NCBI GenBank assembly: GCA_019918135.1
Contig: WBZZ01000782.1
Span: 180,001-235,448 of the forward strand
Source: Paulinella micropora
Lineage: Eukaryota > Cercozoa > Imbricatea > Euglyphida > Paulinellidae
Length of the DNA: 55,448 bases
Direction of reading: 5' to 3'
The notes under the pieces are model-generated. The model worked only from the letters and a program-made list of their open reading frames with translations. It made no database searches and had not been told where the DNA came from. Made by a program: the position numbers and the translations under genes. Each line of letters starts with the position of its first letter. The stretch's first letter is position 1. This document shows, piece after piece, positions 1-8,752 of this stretch.

Positions 1-72
1 TACATACATACAGACAGACACTCAGACAGACAGACATACAAATCTCTCTCTCTCTGTATATATATATGATCA
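1..72. repeat. Simple-sequence tract
   Basis: Runs of TACA and GACA/CAGA tetranucleotides pass into a short CT run and then a TA run. This is microsatellite DNA of the kind common in nuclear genomes. It lies just outside the large palindrome and contains no gene. Confidence 0.8.
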
Positions 73-112
73 TTTATGTATATAGACCTGTCCATTCGTG
101 TATTAAATACAA

Positions 113-417
113 AGAAACACAGAAAATTTAAACACACATAGGAAGACAGGAAACACACACAGGAAGCACAAAACATACATTTGTTTACAAAAATGCGACA
201 AACTAAACAGACTAAGGAAGATTTAGACAAAATAACGACAAAAACCCATTTTATTTCATAAAAATGTATATAAACTTCGTTTATATGGGTTTTTGTCGTT
301 ATTTTGTCTAAATCTTCTTTAGTCTGTTTAGTTTGTCGCATTTTTGTAAAACAAAGGTATGTTTTGTGCTTCCTATGTGTGTTTCCTGTCTTCCTATGTG
401 TGTTTTTCTGTGTTTCT
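113..417. repeat. Large palindrome with T-shaped centre; candidate telomere-resolution site
   Basis: Positions 113-248 are the reverse complement of 286-417 at roughly 95% identity; one arm has a 6-nt extra AAATTT and one single-base indel. The symmetry centre is at 267. The 36-nt centre is not a simple loop: it holds two perfect 6-bp hairpins, each with a TTC loop, TTTTAT-TTC-ATAAAA at 249-263 and ATAAAC-TTC-GTTTAT at 270-284, separated by ATGTAT. The folded strand would be a long stem with two side arms, the layout of a parvovirus-type T-shaped terminus. A telomere-resolvase-like gene lies 0.9 kb downstream (decayed copy) and again at 12,305 (intact copy). Seen: the symmetry and hairpins. 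Inferred: that it is a hairpin telomere or concatemer junction. It could instead be an inverted duplication with no function. Confidence 0.85.
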
Positions 418-580
418 GTGCTTGTTGTTTATTTATCTTATCTTTATTTGCTTCTCTACATTTCCTTTGATGCTCTTTAATTTTCTCCTTATTATTTTCC
501 ACATACTTTGCTCTATATCGTTGTCTCCTTGGATCAGGGAGACTAAACACAGCCTTTATTTCTTCTATGGTAGAACTCAT
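308..580 (-). CDS. Small basic Lys/Arg/Asn-rich protein, overlaps palindrome arm
   Basis: A 90-residue reading frame starts with ATG at 580 and ends in TAG at 308, so its last third is encoded by the right arm of the palindrome. The middle, around RYRAKYVENNKEKIKEHQRK, has the charged Asn-Lys-Glu-Lys pattern with one Cys that recurs in small proteins of algal viruses and virophages. A DNA-binding role is plausible from the charge alone but not shown. Because the palindrome duplicates the gene's 3' part, a truncated mirror copy exists on the opposite strand of the left arm. No paralogue accompanies copy 2 in this window. Confidence 0.45.
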   Translation of the reverse strand: MSSTIEEIKAVFSLPDPRRQRYRAKYVENNKEKIKEHQRKCREANKDKINKQQAQKHRKTHIGRQETHIGSTKHTFVLQKCDKLNRLKKI

Positions 581-669
581 TATATATACAATGAATAGTA
601 TATACTTAATACATAATTCAACGAGTGAATATAAGAGCAGGTGAGACGAAAATAATCTTGTTTGTATTG

Positions 670-708
670 TGTCCGACCTGTCCTACCTTAAATTTTAAAG
701 GTCGGACA
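670..708. promoter_or_regulatory. Inverted GTCCGACCT boxes
   Basis: TGTCCGACCT at 670-679 is exactly inverted at 699-708 with a 19-nt AT-rich spacer. The core GTCCGACC occurs again at 1066-1073 and inverted at 1146-1153, on the other side of the SINE. Before the SINE inserted, the four boxes lay closer together. It may be a protein-binding site or a terminator-like hairpin; function is unknown. Confidence 0.4.
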
Positions 709-755
709 CTTGTTAAGTATTAAATTTCGGTATTTATTATATTATTCTTCTTCCT

Positions 756-1023
756 TTGGACACCGTGATAGCCCAGTGGTCAAGTTCTACCATCTGGGCC
801 CTGTCGCCAGTTCGATTCCCGTCGGTGCCACCAGTATTTTCATTGAACATACCGCTCCGTCTGGACCAGTATTTTCATTGAACATACCGGTCCGTCTGGA
901 AGTGTTGGAACTGCCCTTGCGGGGGTGTCATTAGAGCTTATCGTCAATTCTTCGTACTCCCCTCACGGGTGAGACGATGGAGGCGCATGTGCAGAAATGC
1001 ATCAGCCATTGACAGAGAAGCAC
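756..1023 (+). mobile_element. tRNA-derived SINE with 13-bp target-site duplication
   Basis: The element begins with a tRNA-like head: an A-box TAGCCCAGTGG at 769-779 and a B-box AGTTCGATTCC at 809-819, spaced as in RNA polymerase III promoters. The body contains a 35-bp unit repeated in tandem (830-864 and 865-899) and a tRNA-unrelated region. It is flanked by identical 13-bp copies of TATTCTTCTTCCT at 743-755 and 1024-1036, the signature of LINE-assisted retrotransposition. There is no long poly(A) tail. Presence of a SINE means this locus has been in a nucleus with an active LINE. I do not recognise the family. Confidence 0.8.
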
Positions 1024-1303
1024 TATTCTTCTTCCTATGATCTATTTTTTTAATGTGTCCTACCTGTCCGACCTTTTATTAAGAAATAAAAAATTTCCTC
1101 TCCCGTTTTATGTAATAGAAGAAAAAATATTTTCTGGCGCGGGGGGGTCGGACTCGGACACTCGGCCACTCATTAATACTAACACGGGTTTGTCGCACTC
1201 GGTTGCTTATTGATAACAACGACTGGCCGGGTGGTTTTAACAATATTTAAGAAGAAAATTGGGGTTTATTTGGATTTATAATTTAAAATAATTAAAATAA
1301 TAT

Positions 1304-1326
1304 AAACTTGTCTAATATATACTGAA
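1304..1326 (+). promoter_or_regulatory. Conserved leader of telomere-resolvase gene (copy 1)
   Basis: AAACTTGTCTAATATATACT lies directly before the ATG. Nearly the same sequence precedes the other two copies of this 5' end (11,931-11,952 and 12,281-12,300). The region 1037-1303 before it has no gene, only AT-rich DNA and two GTCCGACC-type boxes. The TCTA core within AT-rich DNA resembles late-promoter motifs described for virophages, which is an analogy only. Confidence 0.4.
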
Positions 1327-2670
1327 ATGTGGAGCGAAGATGACAAAAAATTTCTTAGGCACTTAAGAGTTGCTACTACTGAAAATAAAATTTATGAAGT
1401 TGTGTCTAACTTCTATGATAGTGAGGTGAAACCTAGTGTCGCATTCCATAATGCTATTATATTGCTATTTAGCAATCAACGAGTGATGAAGAGGCACTTG
1501 AGGCACTAAAAGTCATATATCCAAAATACGCTATTGTGTATCCTAATTTGAATAGTAGACGGCAAAGACTTTCTGAAGTGAGAAAAAAAACAATAGACCC
1601 TTATCAAAGTGAAAAGGTATATGAAATGAGTAAACTTGATAAATACTGTAATCTGAATGAAGCCTGTGACGAGCGGATTGATATTGTAGAAGGATATAAG
1701 AAAGATGTCAAAGCAAAAAATAAACAAAAAAAATACAAATTGATGTTCGTGATGTAATGGCTAACTAAAATGAATGATATGATATTAAGTAATGACCCTT
1801 ATCTTAAACTACTTGCTTTGATGATAGCAATTGGAGCAAGGCCTGTTGAAATATTTGATAAAAGCACATATGAATTGATACCAGATAAACCTTCTTGCGG
1901 CTGCGGTGAATAATTTAGCAAAAAAGAGGGAAGGGCAAAAAAAGAATTGGACTGAGAGGCCTGTTGTCCTTTTTACTCCTGAATTCGTAATTGAACAAGT
2001 AAATAAAATAAGAAACCATTTCAAAAAGAAAAAAACAGTTATCATTAATTACGAGGGTGTGCTTGATAAACAAAAGAATGATGAACTAAACAAAAGAATT
2101 ATTAAAATCTTCACTTAGCTATCGGAATACACACAGAAAAGCAGTATGCTGAGAAAACTATATGCTAGTTTGTCGTATATTAATTTCGCCAATCCGAAAT
2201 GAGAGAATTTCAATACGTGGGTTTCAAATGTTCCTGGTCATGGCGATATGCTCACTAGTTTTAGTTATAGTTGGGTTAATGTGGCCGATCCTGAAGAAAT
2301 AAAAGCAGAAGGAATTAAAACAGAGTTGGAAGAATTAAGACTGAAAATAGATTTATGTCTGAATTTAAATAATATTAATGAAACTGAAAGCGAAAACGGA
2401 GAAGAAGAAAGCAAATATCAATCATCATTAGGAAAAAAAGCGAGCAGAGATGATAAGTATAAATTGCTTGAACAGATTTACAACGATTACGGGGGAATAA
2501 TAACAAATACTAAACTAAGAAAGATAAGCAAGAGTGGAGCCATTATTGTTAATAAGTTTATCAAAGAGAAAAAAGAAGCAAAACCACAAGAAGAACAAAA
2601 AGAAATAGAGGAAATAAAAGCACCATCAAGAAGAAGCACAAGAAATAAACAAAAAGTTCAAAAAGATTAA
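1327..2670 (+). pseudogene. Telomere-resolvase-like tyrosine recombinase, decayed copy 1
   Basis: This is a full-length but broken copy of the gene at 12,305. Homology runs from the first residues (MWSEDDKKF) to the basic C-terminus. It is interrupted by frameshifts near 1490 and 1760, by a disrupted stretch around 1890-1910, and by TAG at 2116-2118 where the intact copy has Trp. The active-site half from 2248 remains open and keeps the Tyr in TSFSYSW, but the conserved His is lost: the segment reads FQMFLVMAICSLVLV-like out of frame just before 2248 and VPGHGD in frame, so the His position is altered in context. It cannot make a functional enzyme. Most of the differences from copy 2 are silent or conservative, so the decay is younger than the divergence. 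Confidence 0.8.
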
Positions 2671-2723
2671 TACTTAACAACGATTAAAGGTGGTTCGCGA
2701 TATCTTGCTCTAATATTGGACTC

Positions 2724-2950
2724 ATGTCTGTAGCAATTAATAGAACAAATCGTGAAAAACTGAACACCATCTACATTATCAATATCAACTGCTATAATAG
2801 ACTATTAGGGGGATGCGATCGGAATGTGCGAGACAAACCTCATATATTACAAAATTCTTTTTTGTAATTCTGCTGGGACATTTGTGAATAAACAAATGTT
2901 CTTATGTGTCCAACTATATCGCTTGGCAATTCTCGTATTATTACTGACAT
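2724..2950 (-). pseudogene. Small Cys-motif protein, decayed copy 1
   Basis: Reading from ATG at 2950, the N-terminus (IIRELPSDIVGHI) matches the intact gene at 13,887. A TGA replaces the second Cys of the CNICGL motif, and further stops follow. It is transcribed divergently from the virion-surface-like gene, from which it is separated by only 24 bp, exactly as in copy 2. Confidence 0.7.
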
Positions 2951-2974
2951 ATTTTATATTATATAAAATATAAA
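2951..2974. promoter_or_regulatory. Divergent AT-only promoter (copy 1)
   Basis: Only 24 bp of pure A/T (ATTTTATATTATATAAAATAT core) separate two divergent start codons. The same element, ATATTTTATA followed by ATATA-like bases, lies immediately before the minor-capsid start codons at 5268 and 15,505 and in the matching divergent gap at 13,888. This is a candidate viral promoter consensus. Confidence 0.45.
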
Positions 2975-4194
2975 ATGAACCTTTTTGGTCAAAGCACTAA
3001 TACACCATCGTCATCAACTACATCGTCAATCAATAGATAGCATAAAGATGCTTTACCAACAACCGCCTTTGAAGAATTGCGAACGGCCACTTTGTCTCCA
3101 GTATTACAAAATTTATTTACATACGGCATAAATACGCGATTTTTTGACAAAACCGAAACAAACGGAGGGGTGTTAATATCAACTGCTAATTCAATGGCGG
3201 TTTTAACCACATCCGCTTCAGGTAATTCAACCGCACAGATAACAACAATTGAACGGGCCAAATATAGAAGTGGTATGGGCTTGGTTGCTAGATTTTCCGC
3301 ATTGTTTCCATCATCTATTGCAGCAGATAGTTTCAATTGCGATATTGGCATAGGCACACCAGCAGACAATTTGTGTTTTAGACAATCAAACATAGGAATG
3401 TCTGTTGTAAGAACGGCGGGAAGAGTAGAAAATGTAGTAAAACAATATGCTTGGAATGTTGATAAATGTAATAATACTGGAAGTTTTCCTGCAATTGATT
3501 TTACTAAATTGAATGTGTTTGAAATAGTTGTTCAATATCTGGGTAGCGGTCAAATTACATTCAAAATTGAAAATCCGCGAACTGGACGAATGGAAACAAT
3601 TCATTCAATTCAATATGCTTCAACTGCTACCACTCCATCATTGGATCAGGCAGCATTTGCTTTGTATGCGAAGGCGTATTCGTCAAGTCTCGCATCCGTT
3701 GTTATGAAAACGGCGAGCATGTTTATAGCGGTTGAAGGGAATATTGATCGGGCCATTGCTATAACTAATTCATATGATTCAGTCAAGAATATAGGAGCAA
3801 CGGAAAATGCTATATTTACTATAGAAACCGCGCCACATTTAACAGCAAAACAAACTATAACATAATCTACTTTGAGAATTTATGTATTAGCAATTCAGAC
3901 ACTAAAACGTGTATAGCGAGAATTATTCTTAATGCCAGATTGGGAGGAACACCTTCTTATTCAAATTACGATACCGCCACATCATTGGCCGAAGTAGATA
4001 CAGCGGGGACAACAAGAACGGGTGGAAGTGTGATATTTACATATGTGTTGTCTGGTGGTTCATCTATATACATTGACTTGTCTTATAATATCAAGATCGG
4101 ACCAAGTAAAACATTTACTATATCCGCACAAAATACGAGCGGTGGAACGGCAAACATTTATGTTTCATTAAACTGGATTGAAGATCAGATTTAA
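2975..4194 (+). pseudogene. Virion-surface/fibre-like protein, copy 1 (nearly full length, one stop, one frameshift)
   Basis: The gene opens with MNLFGQSTNTPSSS and a Ser/Thr-rich leader. A TAG at 3038-3040 interrupts codon 22, and the frame is then open to 3865. The segment around ERAKYRSGMGLVARFSALF, followed by a Gly-rich strand-like region, resembles a beta-rich domain common in surface proteins of large marine viruses (pattern with RYRPG and LARFTA). A frameshift near 3865 separates the C-terminal 100 residues (3940-4194), which end NWIEDQI as in copy 2. Total would be about 400 residues. I infer a receptor-binding or decoration protein; this is not demonstrated. Copy 1 retains roughly 750 bp that copy 2 has lost. 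Confidence 0.6.
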
Positions 4195-4220
4195 ACAAAA
4201 AAAGAATACTTTATCTATTC

Positions 4221-4448
4221 TTAATTATCAACTTTATTTTCTATTTCTATTGACATTTTTTTTATGTATTCAAAATCCTTGTTCTTTATTAATTCTTCAG
4301 TTATGGGCGCATGATTTTTCTTTAAATATATGTAAAACTGGTCAATATTGGCACCGCAAGGAATTAATGGTTTATATTGTTGTTGTCGTCGTAAGTTAAT
4401 GTTTTTTATTAAAATGAATAGCATACGTAAATTTTCTATGAATGTCAT
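4221..4448 (-). CDS. Conserved 75-residue PLV protein, copy 1
   Basis: An intact frame from ATG at 4448 (MTFIENLRMLFILIKNINLR) to TAA at 4221. It begins 22 nt downstream of the minor-capsid stop codon on the same strand, so the two are probably co-transcribed. Copy 2 has the homologue at 14,682-14,454 with a frameshift. The protein is rich in Ile, Leu, Lys and Asn with no membrane segment long enough to be certain. Function unknown; conservation between copies at the protein level suggests it was a real gene. Confidence 0.6.
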   Translation of the reverse strand: MTFIENLRMLFILIKNINLRRQQQYKPLIPCGANIDQFYIYLKKNHAPITEELIKNKDFEYIKKMSIEIENKVDN

Positions 4449-4470
4449 TATATTTATGTTTTTCCTTTTC

Positions 4471-5267
4471 TTAAGCATGATAGACTTTGAGGAGAATTGA
4501 AACTTCAAAGTTTAATGGACATTCAAGCACATCACCATTAGCATTTCTAATGACGATATCAATAGACCTTGAACTTTTTGTTGTATTAAATGGCACGTTA
4601 TCGGCAACATCATTAGAACTCTCAAAATAACATTGGACCCCATAGGGCTTATCTAAGTTGCATTTACCAACGACAGAGAAATTACCATTTGCTTCAACTA
4701 AACCAGATTGATTTAAAGCACTGCTATGAACATAAACGGCCGTTTCGCCTATTAAACTTACGATAGATTGCATCGTACTACTCGCCGCGGCCGAAATATC
4801 GGCAGTTAGTCCTATTTTGTCTCTAATCGTGCTATTATCATAATCAAAAGCATACGAATCACCAGTGAATGCGAAATTCAATTTATTAACGGAGTTTAAA
4901 GTTATAACTACAGAGTTGGGGGTAATTGCTGAATTAATTGCAGATTGAAGGGCGGTAATAAATGTATCAATGGTGTATTGATTTTCTGTTACGATTACCG
5001 TTTTTGTAGCGGATCCAGTTGTTTTAATCAATGTGAGAGTGTTGGCATAACTCGGTATGTTTGGAAAACATTTGGAATGGAGATACTCTTTACGACATAA
5101 GCACTGATTATATCAATATTACGACCAGTTGCTGGGAGATCAACAACGAAACGGCCATTGTGAGTAGAAGCGGATTTTGATTCTGTTGTATCACTTGAAA
5201 AGACACGAAGGAGGAAATTTTTTTTCGTTCGTTTTTCGTCTTCCAAATTAGAAATCGTAAATGACAT
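4471..5267 (-). pseudogene. Minor capsid (penton-like) protein, decayed copy 1
   Basis: Starts at MSFTISNLEDEKRTKKN (5267) and ends LLKVYHA at 4471. A single-base insertion near 5035 splits it into 80- and 186-residue frames. The intact homologue is at 15,504. The order minor capsid then major capsid on the same strand is typical of virophages and PLVs. The family assignment rests on gene order, length (about 265 residues) and the beta-rich, Ser/Thr/Asn-rich sequence. Confidence 0.7.
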
Positions 5268-5347
5268 GATTATATATTATAAAATATATTATTATTTTTT
5301 AAATTTTTTTTATCTTTTTTGACTACACGTATTTTAAATAAATAAGG

Positions 5348-6764
5348 CTACTGCTTGACCACACAGCGAGACGGGTAAATAGACGCGACTTTGACATATT
5401 TCAACCAAGCAGTGGTGGCACGATTAGCATCATAATCTTTCGCATACCAAATAGTGACTTCCGCAGTTCGTGATTTATTAACTGCTAGACCAGACGCTCC
5501 AATATTATGTGGCGACTGATTGAGTGTCTGAATAATGGTAGCAAATCCTCCATTAGTGGCAGTAGTAGAGGTATCCTTAGGATAATTCTTGCGAAAGTTT
5601 TCAAGAGAAACAGATGAAGACTTGAAAGCATCACGAATGCCAAAGTCGCTTGGAGATTGTTAATATACAATTCTGCACATCCTCGTTGAACGGCAGCAAG
5701 AGTATCGGTGCTTCCTCCGATTTCCATCTTTTGTTGTGGAGCACACCAATCACCAATACGGTTTATAATTCATTTGAGCGGTTCCCAAGTTATCAATGCT
5801 AGTATTATCAGAGATTACATTTTGAGTTACGATATACAAGCACTGAGCACGAGCAACGGCCTTATTCACTTGGATATTAAAATCATCGGAAGTGCCCGGA
5901 TTTGCTTTTTGATTGTAATATGTTTCATAAGTGTATGGAAGACCATCCTTGCTTCCCATTTGTTCCAAAATATTTCTCTGCACAGCGGGAGCAAGAGAGA
6001 ATGTCTCCAACATCACAACTGGATTTGTTACGGTGTAAGTCAAAGCAGAACCATTAAAGCCAGCATGAACTTTAGCATCAGTAGTTGCAATAATAGTCCA
6101 TGCTTTCTGAGGCAGTGCAAGTGTCAAACGAAGCCTCATACCACTAATCAGAGAGGGAGGAATGAGAGTTTCTTCATTAAAAGATGCCAGAGAAGTAATG
6201 AAGAGGAATACAAACCCTCAAATAATTACCAGTCGCAACACTACCAGCAGTGGGGACATTGAGTGCAAAGTAAGAAACTGCCTCGTCTGTAACACAAGCC
6301 ATAACATCAACGCTTTCTCTTTGTCCCGCCATCTGCGCTTGCCGACGATAATCAAATGGATAGTGCCACAGGAGAGTATTTGGCACCAATTTATTCAAAT
6401 TTTCAATTCGTTCACGTTCGCTACCATCCTTGCTTTCCAACGAAAATCTTCCAAAAATAGCGGTTGCTGGTGTGTTCTGGAAACCAATAGCACAAGCAAC
6501 ATTATCCTTTCCTCCAGTGGCTACCAGTCCTTTTGCCATAATGTCAAACGACAAATAATAATTTTTTCCATCAACAAAATCAGTGCTTGCCTGCAATGTG
6601 AAAATCATTTCAGTCCCCGACGAACTGGTGTAAGTCTGCTGGTCGGCGAAGTTCTTCTTAAAGATACTTCCCTGTTCGGTGAGTGCTAAATTTGCTGGCA
6701 ACTCATATCTGAGATTGTTGAGGGTCATCAACTCCTCAGTAATTTTAGAATCCTTTCCTTCCAT
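5348..6764 (-). pseudogene. Major capsid protein (double jelly-roll), decayed copy 1
   Basis: The frame opens at MEGKDSKITEELMTLNNLRY (6764) and matches copy 2 throughout. Frameshifts near 6178, 5752 and 5640 break it; the C-terminus ends CVVKQ at 5348. Conserved blocks include LRVCIPLHYFSG, MRLRLTLA and VVMLETFSL, typical of the capsid protein of Tlr/PLV-type viruses, which forms hexons from two stacked jelly rolls. Interestingly the C-terminal 50 codons are in a good frame here while copy 2 has a frameshift in that part. Confidence 0.8.
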
Positions 6765-6843
6765 TTTTGTGTGTGCTTGTAGAATTGTAAAATTCGCAAT
6801 GTTCCTATAATAAAAAATAATAATAGAAATTAAAAATAAATAA

Positions 6844-7241
6844 TTATTCACTTGAAACGGATTGTTTAATAATATCAACTGATTTCTGTATGTTGTCAAG
6901 TCTTGTATCTTGTGGTGAAATCAATTGAAACTCTCTTGCCTCAGCATTCTGAATCGCTTTCTTTAAATAAGCCAAACTGCTAACAGCAGTGTCTAAATCA
7001 ACAACATCAGCATTTTTTTGTTATCAGAAATGTCTGTTAATGTATTTTGAATAGTGCTCTTCTCATGTGAGACAAGATCACCAAATTCAGTTAATGGTTG
7101 ATCAACTAATGGGGCACCATGACTACTCCACAATTCAAACTGGTTTAGTTGAAACCCATCACTTTTAGGTCGGTTTGCTTCATGAATTTTATTAATGAAG
7201 CCATTTGGCAAACGAATTGAAACACTTGAGTTTTTAATCAT
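6844..7241 (-). pseudogene. Conserved 132-residue PLV protein, copy 1 with frameshift
   Basis: Begins MIKNSSVSIRLPNGF at 7241. A frameshift in the T-run near 7015 ends the frame early, after which the homologous C-terminus (…IQKSVDIIKQSVSSE) continues in another frame to 6844. The intact copy is at 17,444-17,046. The C-terminus is a probable amphipathic helix. Function unknown; its place between capsid and the next gene suggests a virion or assembly role. Confidence 0.65.
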
Positions 7242-7264
7242 TACATATAGTAATAATTATTTTA

Positions 7265-7858
7265 TCAATTAGCATTAATTATTTTTTTCATAATTTGTAA
7301 ATTCTTGTGCGTAATTCTTTCCTCTTTTACTTTCATTAAATCAGCCATTGCTTGATTTATGTCATTGTCGCTAGTTTGAGCAACCTTTTTGGTTGGTGGA
7401 GTTTCCTTAGAAGCATCTTCTATTGCTTCTATCTTACTTGCTGGTGTTGTAGTAGTTTGTTTCGGCACAGAAACAGGAGTGTGATTAACAGATTTTGGTA
7501 AAGATTGTTCAACCTTAGGTGCTGGAGACATTACAACAGGTTTCGCATTTGGTTCGGGAGATGAATTATTTGCTGATGCTATGTCTGGTGCCTTTCGTTT
7601 CAATGCTTCGTCTGGCACTTGATCCGGCTGTCCGCTGGCAATAGGTTGTTCATTTTTCTTACTACTTGTTTTGCTTACTTTTGGTTTTAGTTGACTTTTA
7701 ATTTTACCGCTCTTAATATCCTCTTCTATCTTCTTCACTGCTAAGTATTCGGGTGATCCCTTACGAATTGTCATAAATTTTCCTTGTGCATTTTGTTTAT
7801 GCCAAAGTGCAACTGCTTGATTGTATGTGGTCTTGTACATTTTAGTTGATTCCACCAT
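7265..7858 (-). CDS. Conserved 197-residue PLV protein, copy 1
   Basis: The start MVESTKMYKTTYNQAVALWH at 7858 is chosen because it aligns with the start of the 197-residue homologue at 18,059; an in-frame ATG 45 nt upstream adds unmatched residues from unrelated DNA. The N-terminal ~45 residues (A..LWHKQ…, then RKGSPEYLAVKKI) form a short motif seen in proteins of giant viruses and virophages (pattern KGSPEY). The middle is Pro/Ser/Thr-rich and low complexity; the C-terminus (MKVKEERITHKNLQIMKKI) is probably helical. This is the only long gene intact in both copies. Confidence 0.7.
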   Translation of the reverse strand: MVESTKMYKTTYNQAVALWHKQNAQGKFMTIRKGSPEYLAVKKIEEDIKSGKIKSQLKPKVSKTSSKKNEQPIASGQPDQVPDEALKRKAPDIASANNSSPEPNAKPVVMSPAPKVEQSLPKSVNHTPVSVPKQTTTTPASKIEAIEDASKETPPTKKVAQTSDNDINQAMADLMKVKEERITHKNLQIMKKIINAN

Positions 7859-7894
7859 ATTATATATGATTGCTGAAGCTCCGTTCTTAGATAG

Positions 7895-8441
7895 AACAAA
7901 CATTACGACGAAACCTAATATACGGATTTCACGAAATTTTTCCCGATGATTTTCAGAATATCTGAAATACTTGCAGAAATGATTCCAAAAGCTATATTAT
8001 TTACTTATTATGAGCAGGAATGAAAAAACAACGCTTGTACATACTCTAACACACTCATTTCAAGTTCACCGGCAGCGAAATATATGCTAGGAGTGGGAAC
8101 TATTTTCATTAAATTTACTGATTTTGCAAGCGGTCGCTTTCTATTAATACTACATGGCTTTTATTGTTTTATGTGTTCTAATCATTAACATTAATTAATG
8201 CAACAATTTAGAAAAGATTTAAAGTGAAAATATTACAATTTGAATTCAAAAATTCAAATTTTGTATGTATTTACAGTGTTTTCACCATTTAAATTTTCCC
8301 AAGTCAGAAAAATGTGATCAAGACATCCCCTGGCAGGTTTTTTGAGCGGGATCTTTGATGTAGATGATAATTCAACTGAATATAATGTTATTTCCGACCG
8401 GCACCATCGAAAACATATTCAGAACTTGACTTCAAAACTTA
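7895..8441. repeat. Left terminal inverted repeat
   Basis: Pairs with 10,394-10,945. Outer edge AACAAACATTACGACG. Differences are few: scattered substitutions and small indels (for example CCCGATGA against TCATCTGG near 7945). High similarity implies recent duplication or ongoing gene conversion between arms. A remnant frame (FDVDDNSTEYNVISDRHHRK) is present in both arms but has no clear start. Confidence 0.85.
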
Positions 8442-8752
8442 ATTTTTATGGAAATATCCTTCATTTCACCTAAGTCATGAAGCTAACAGAAAATATTGGA
8501 AAACCAATATTAATCACAGATTTTGCAGTGGATAGTTAGTATTAATCACAGAATTTATATTATTAAGGTTTTCATTAAAATAAATTAAATGAGTTTAAGT
8601 AAAAATAATACTTTAATATTTTTGCTGACTCGTTAGTATTACACTTCACTCACCCGGAAACGTTGAGAGTTCATCAGCCAATTCAGATTTCATGTAGAAA
8701 AAACTGGCAGACGAGGTCACACAAGTATCTGCACTAAATGAAAGCAAAAAAA

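Noticed and set aside
756..832. Functional tRNA gene
   Set aside because: A- and B-boxes are present, but the acceptor stem pairs imperfectly and the unit is the head of a longer element with target-site duplications.
710..934. 74-residue protein across the SINE
   Set aside because: It is read through the tRNA-like head and duplicated body of a retroposon and has no coding character.
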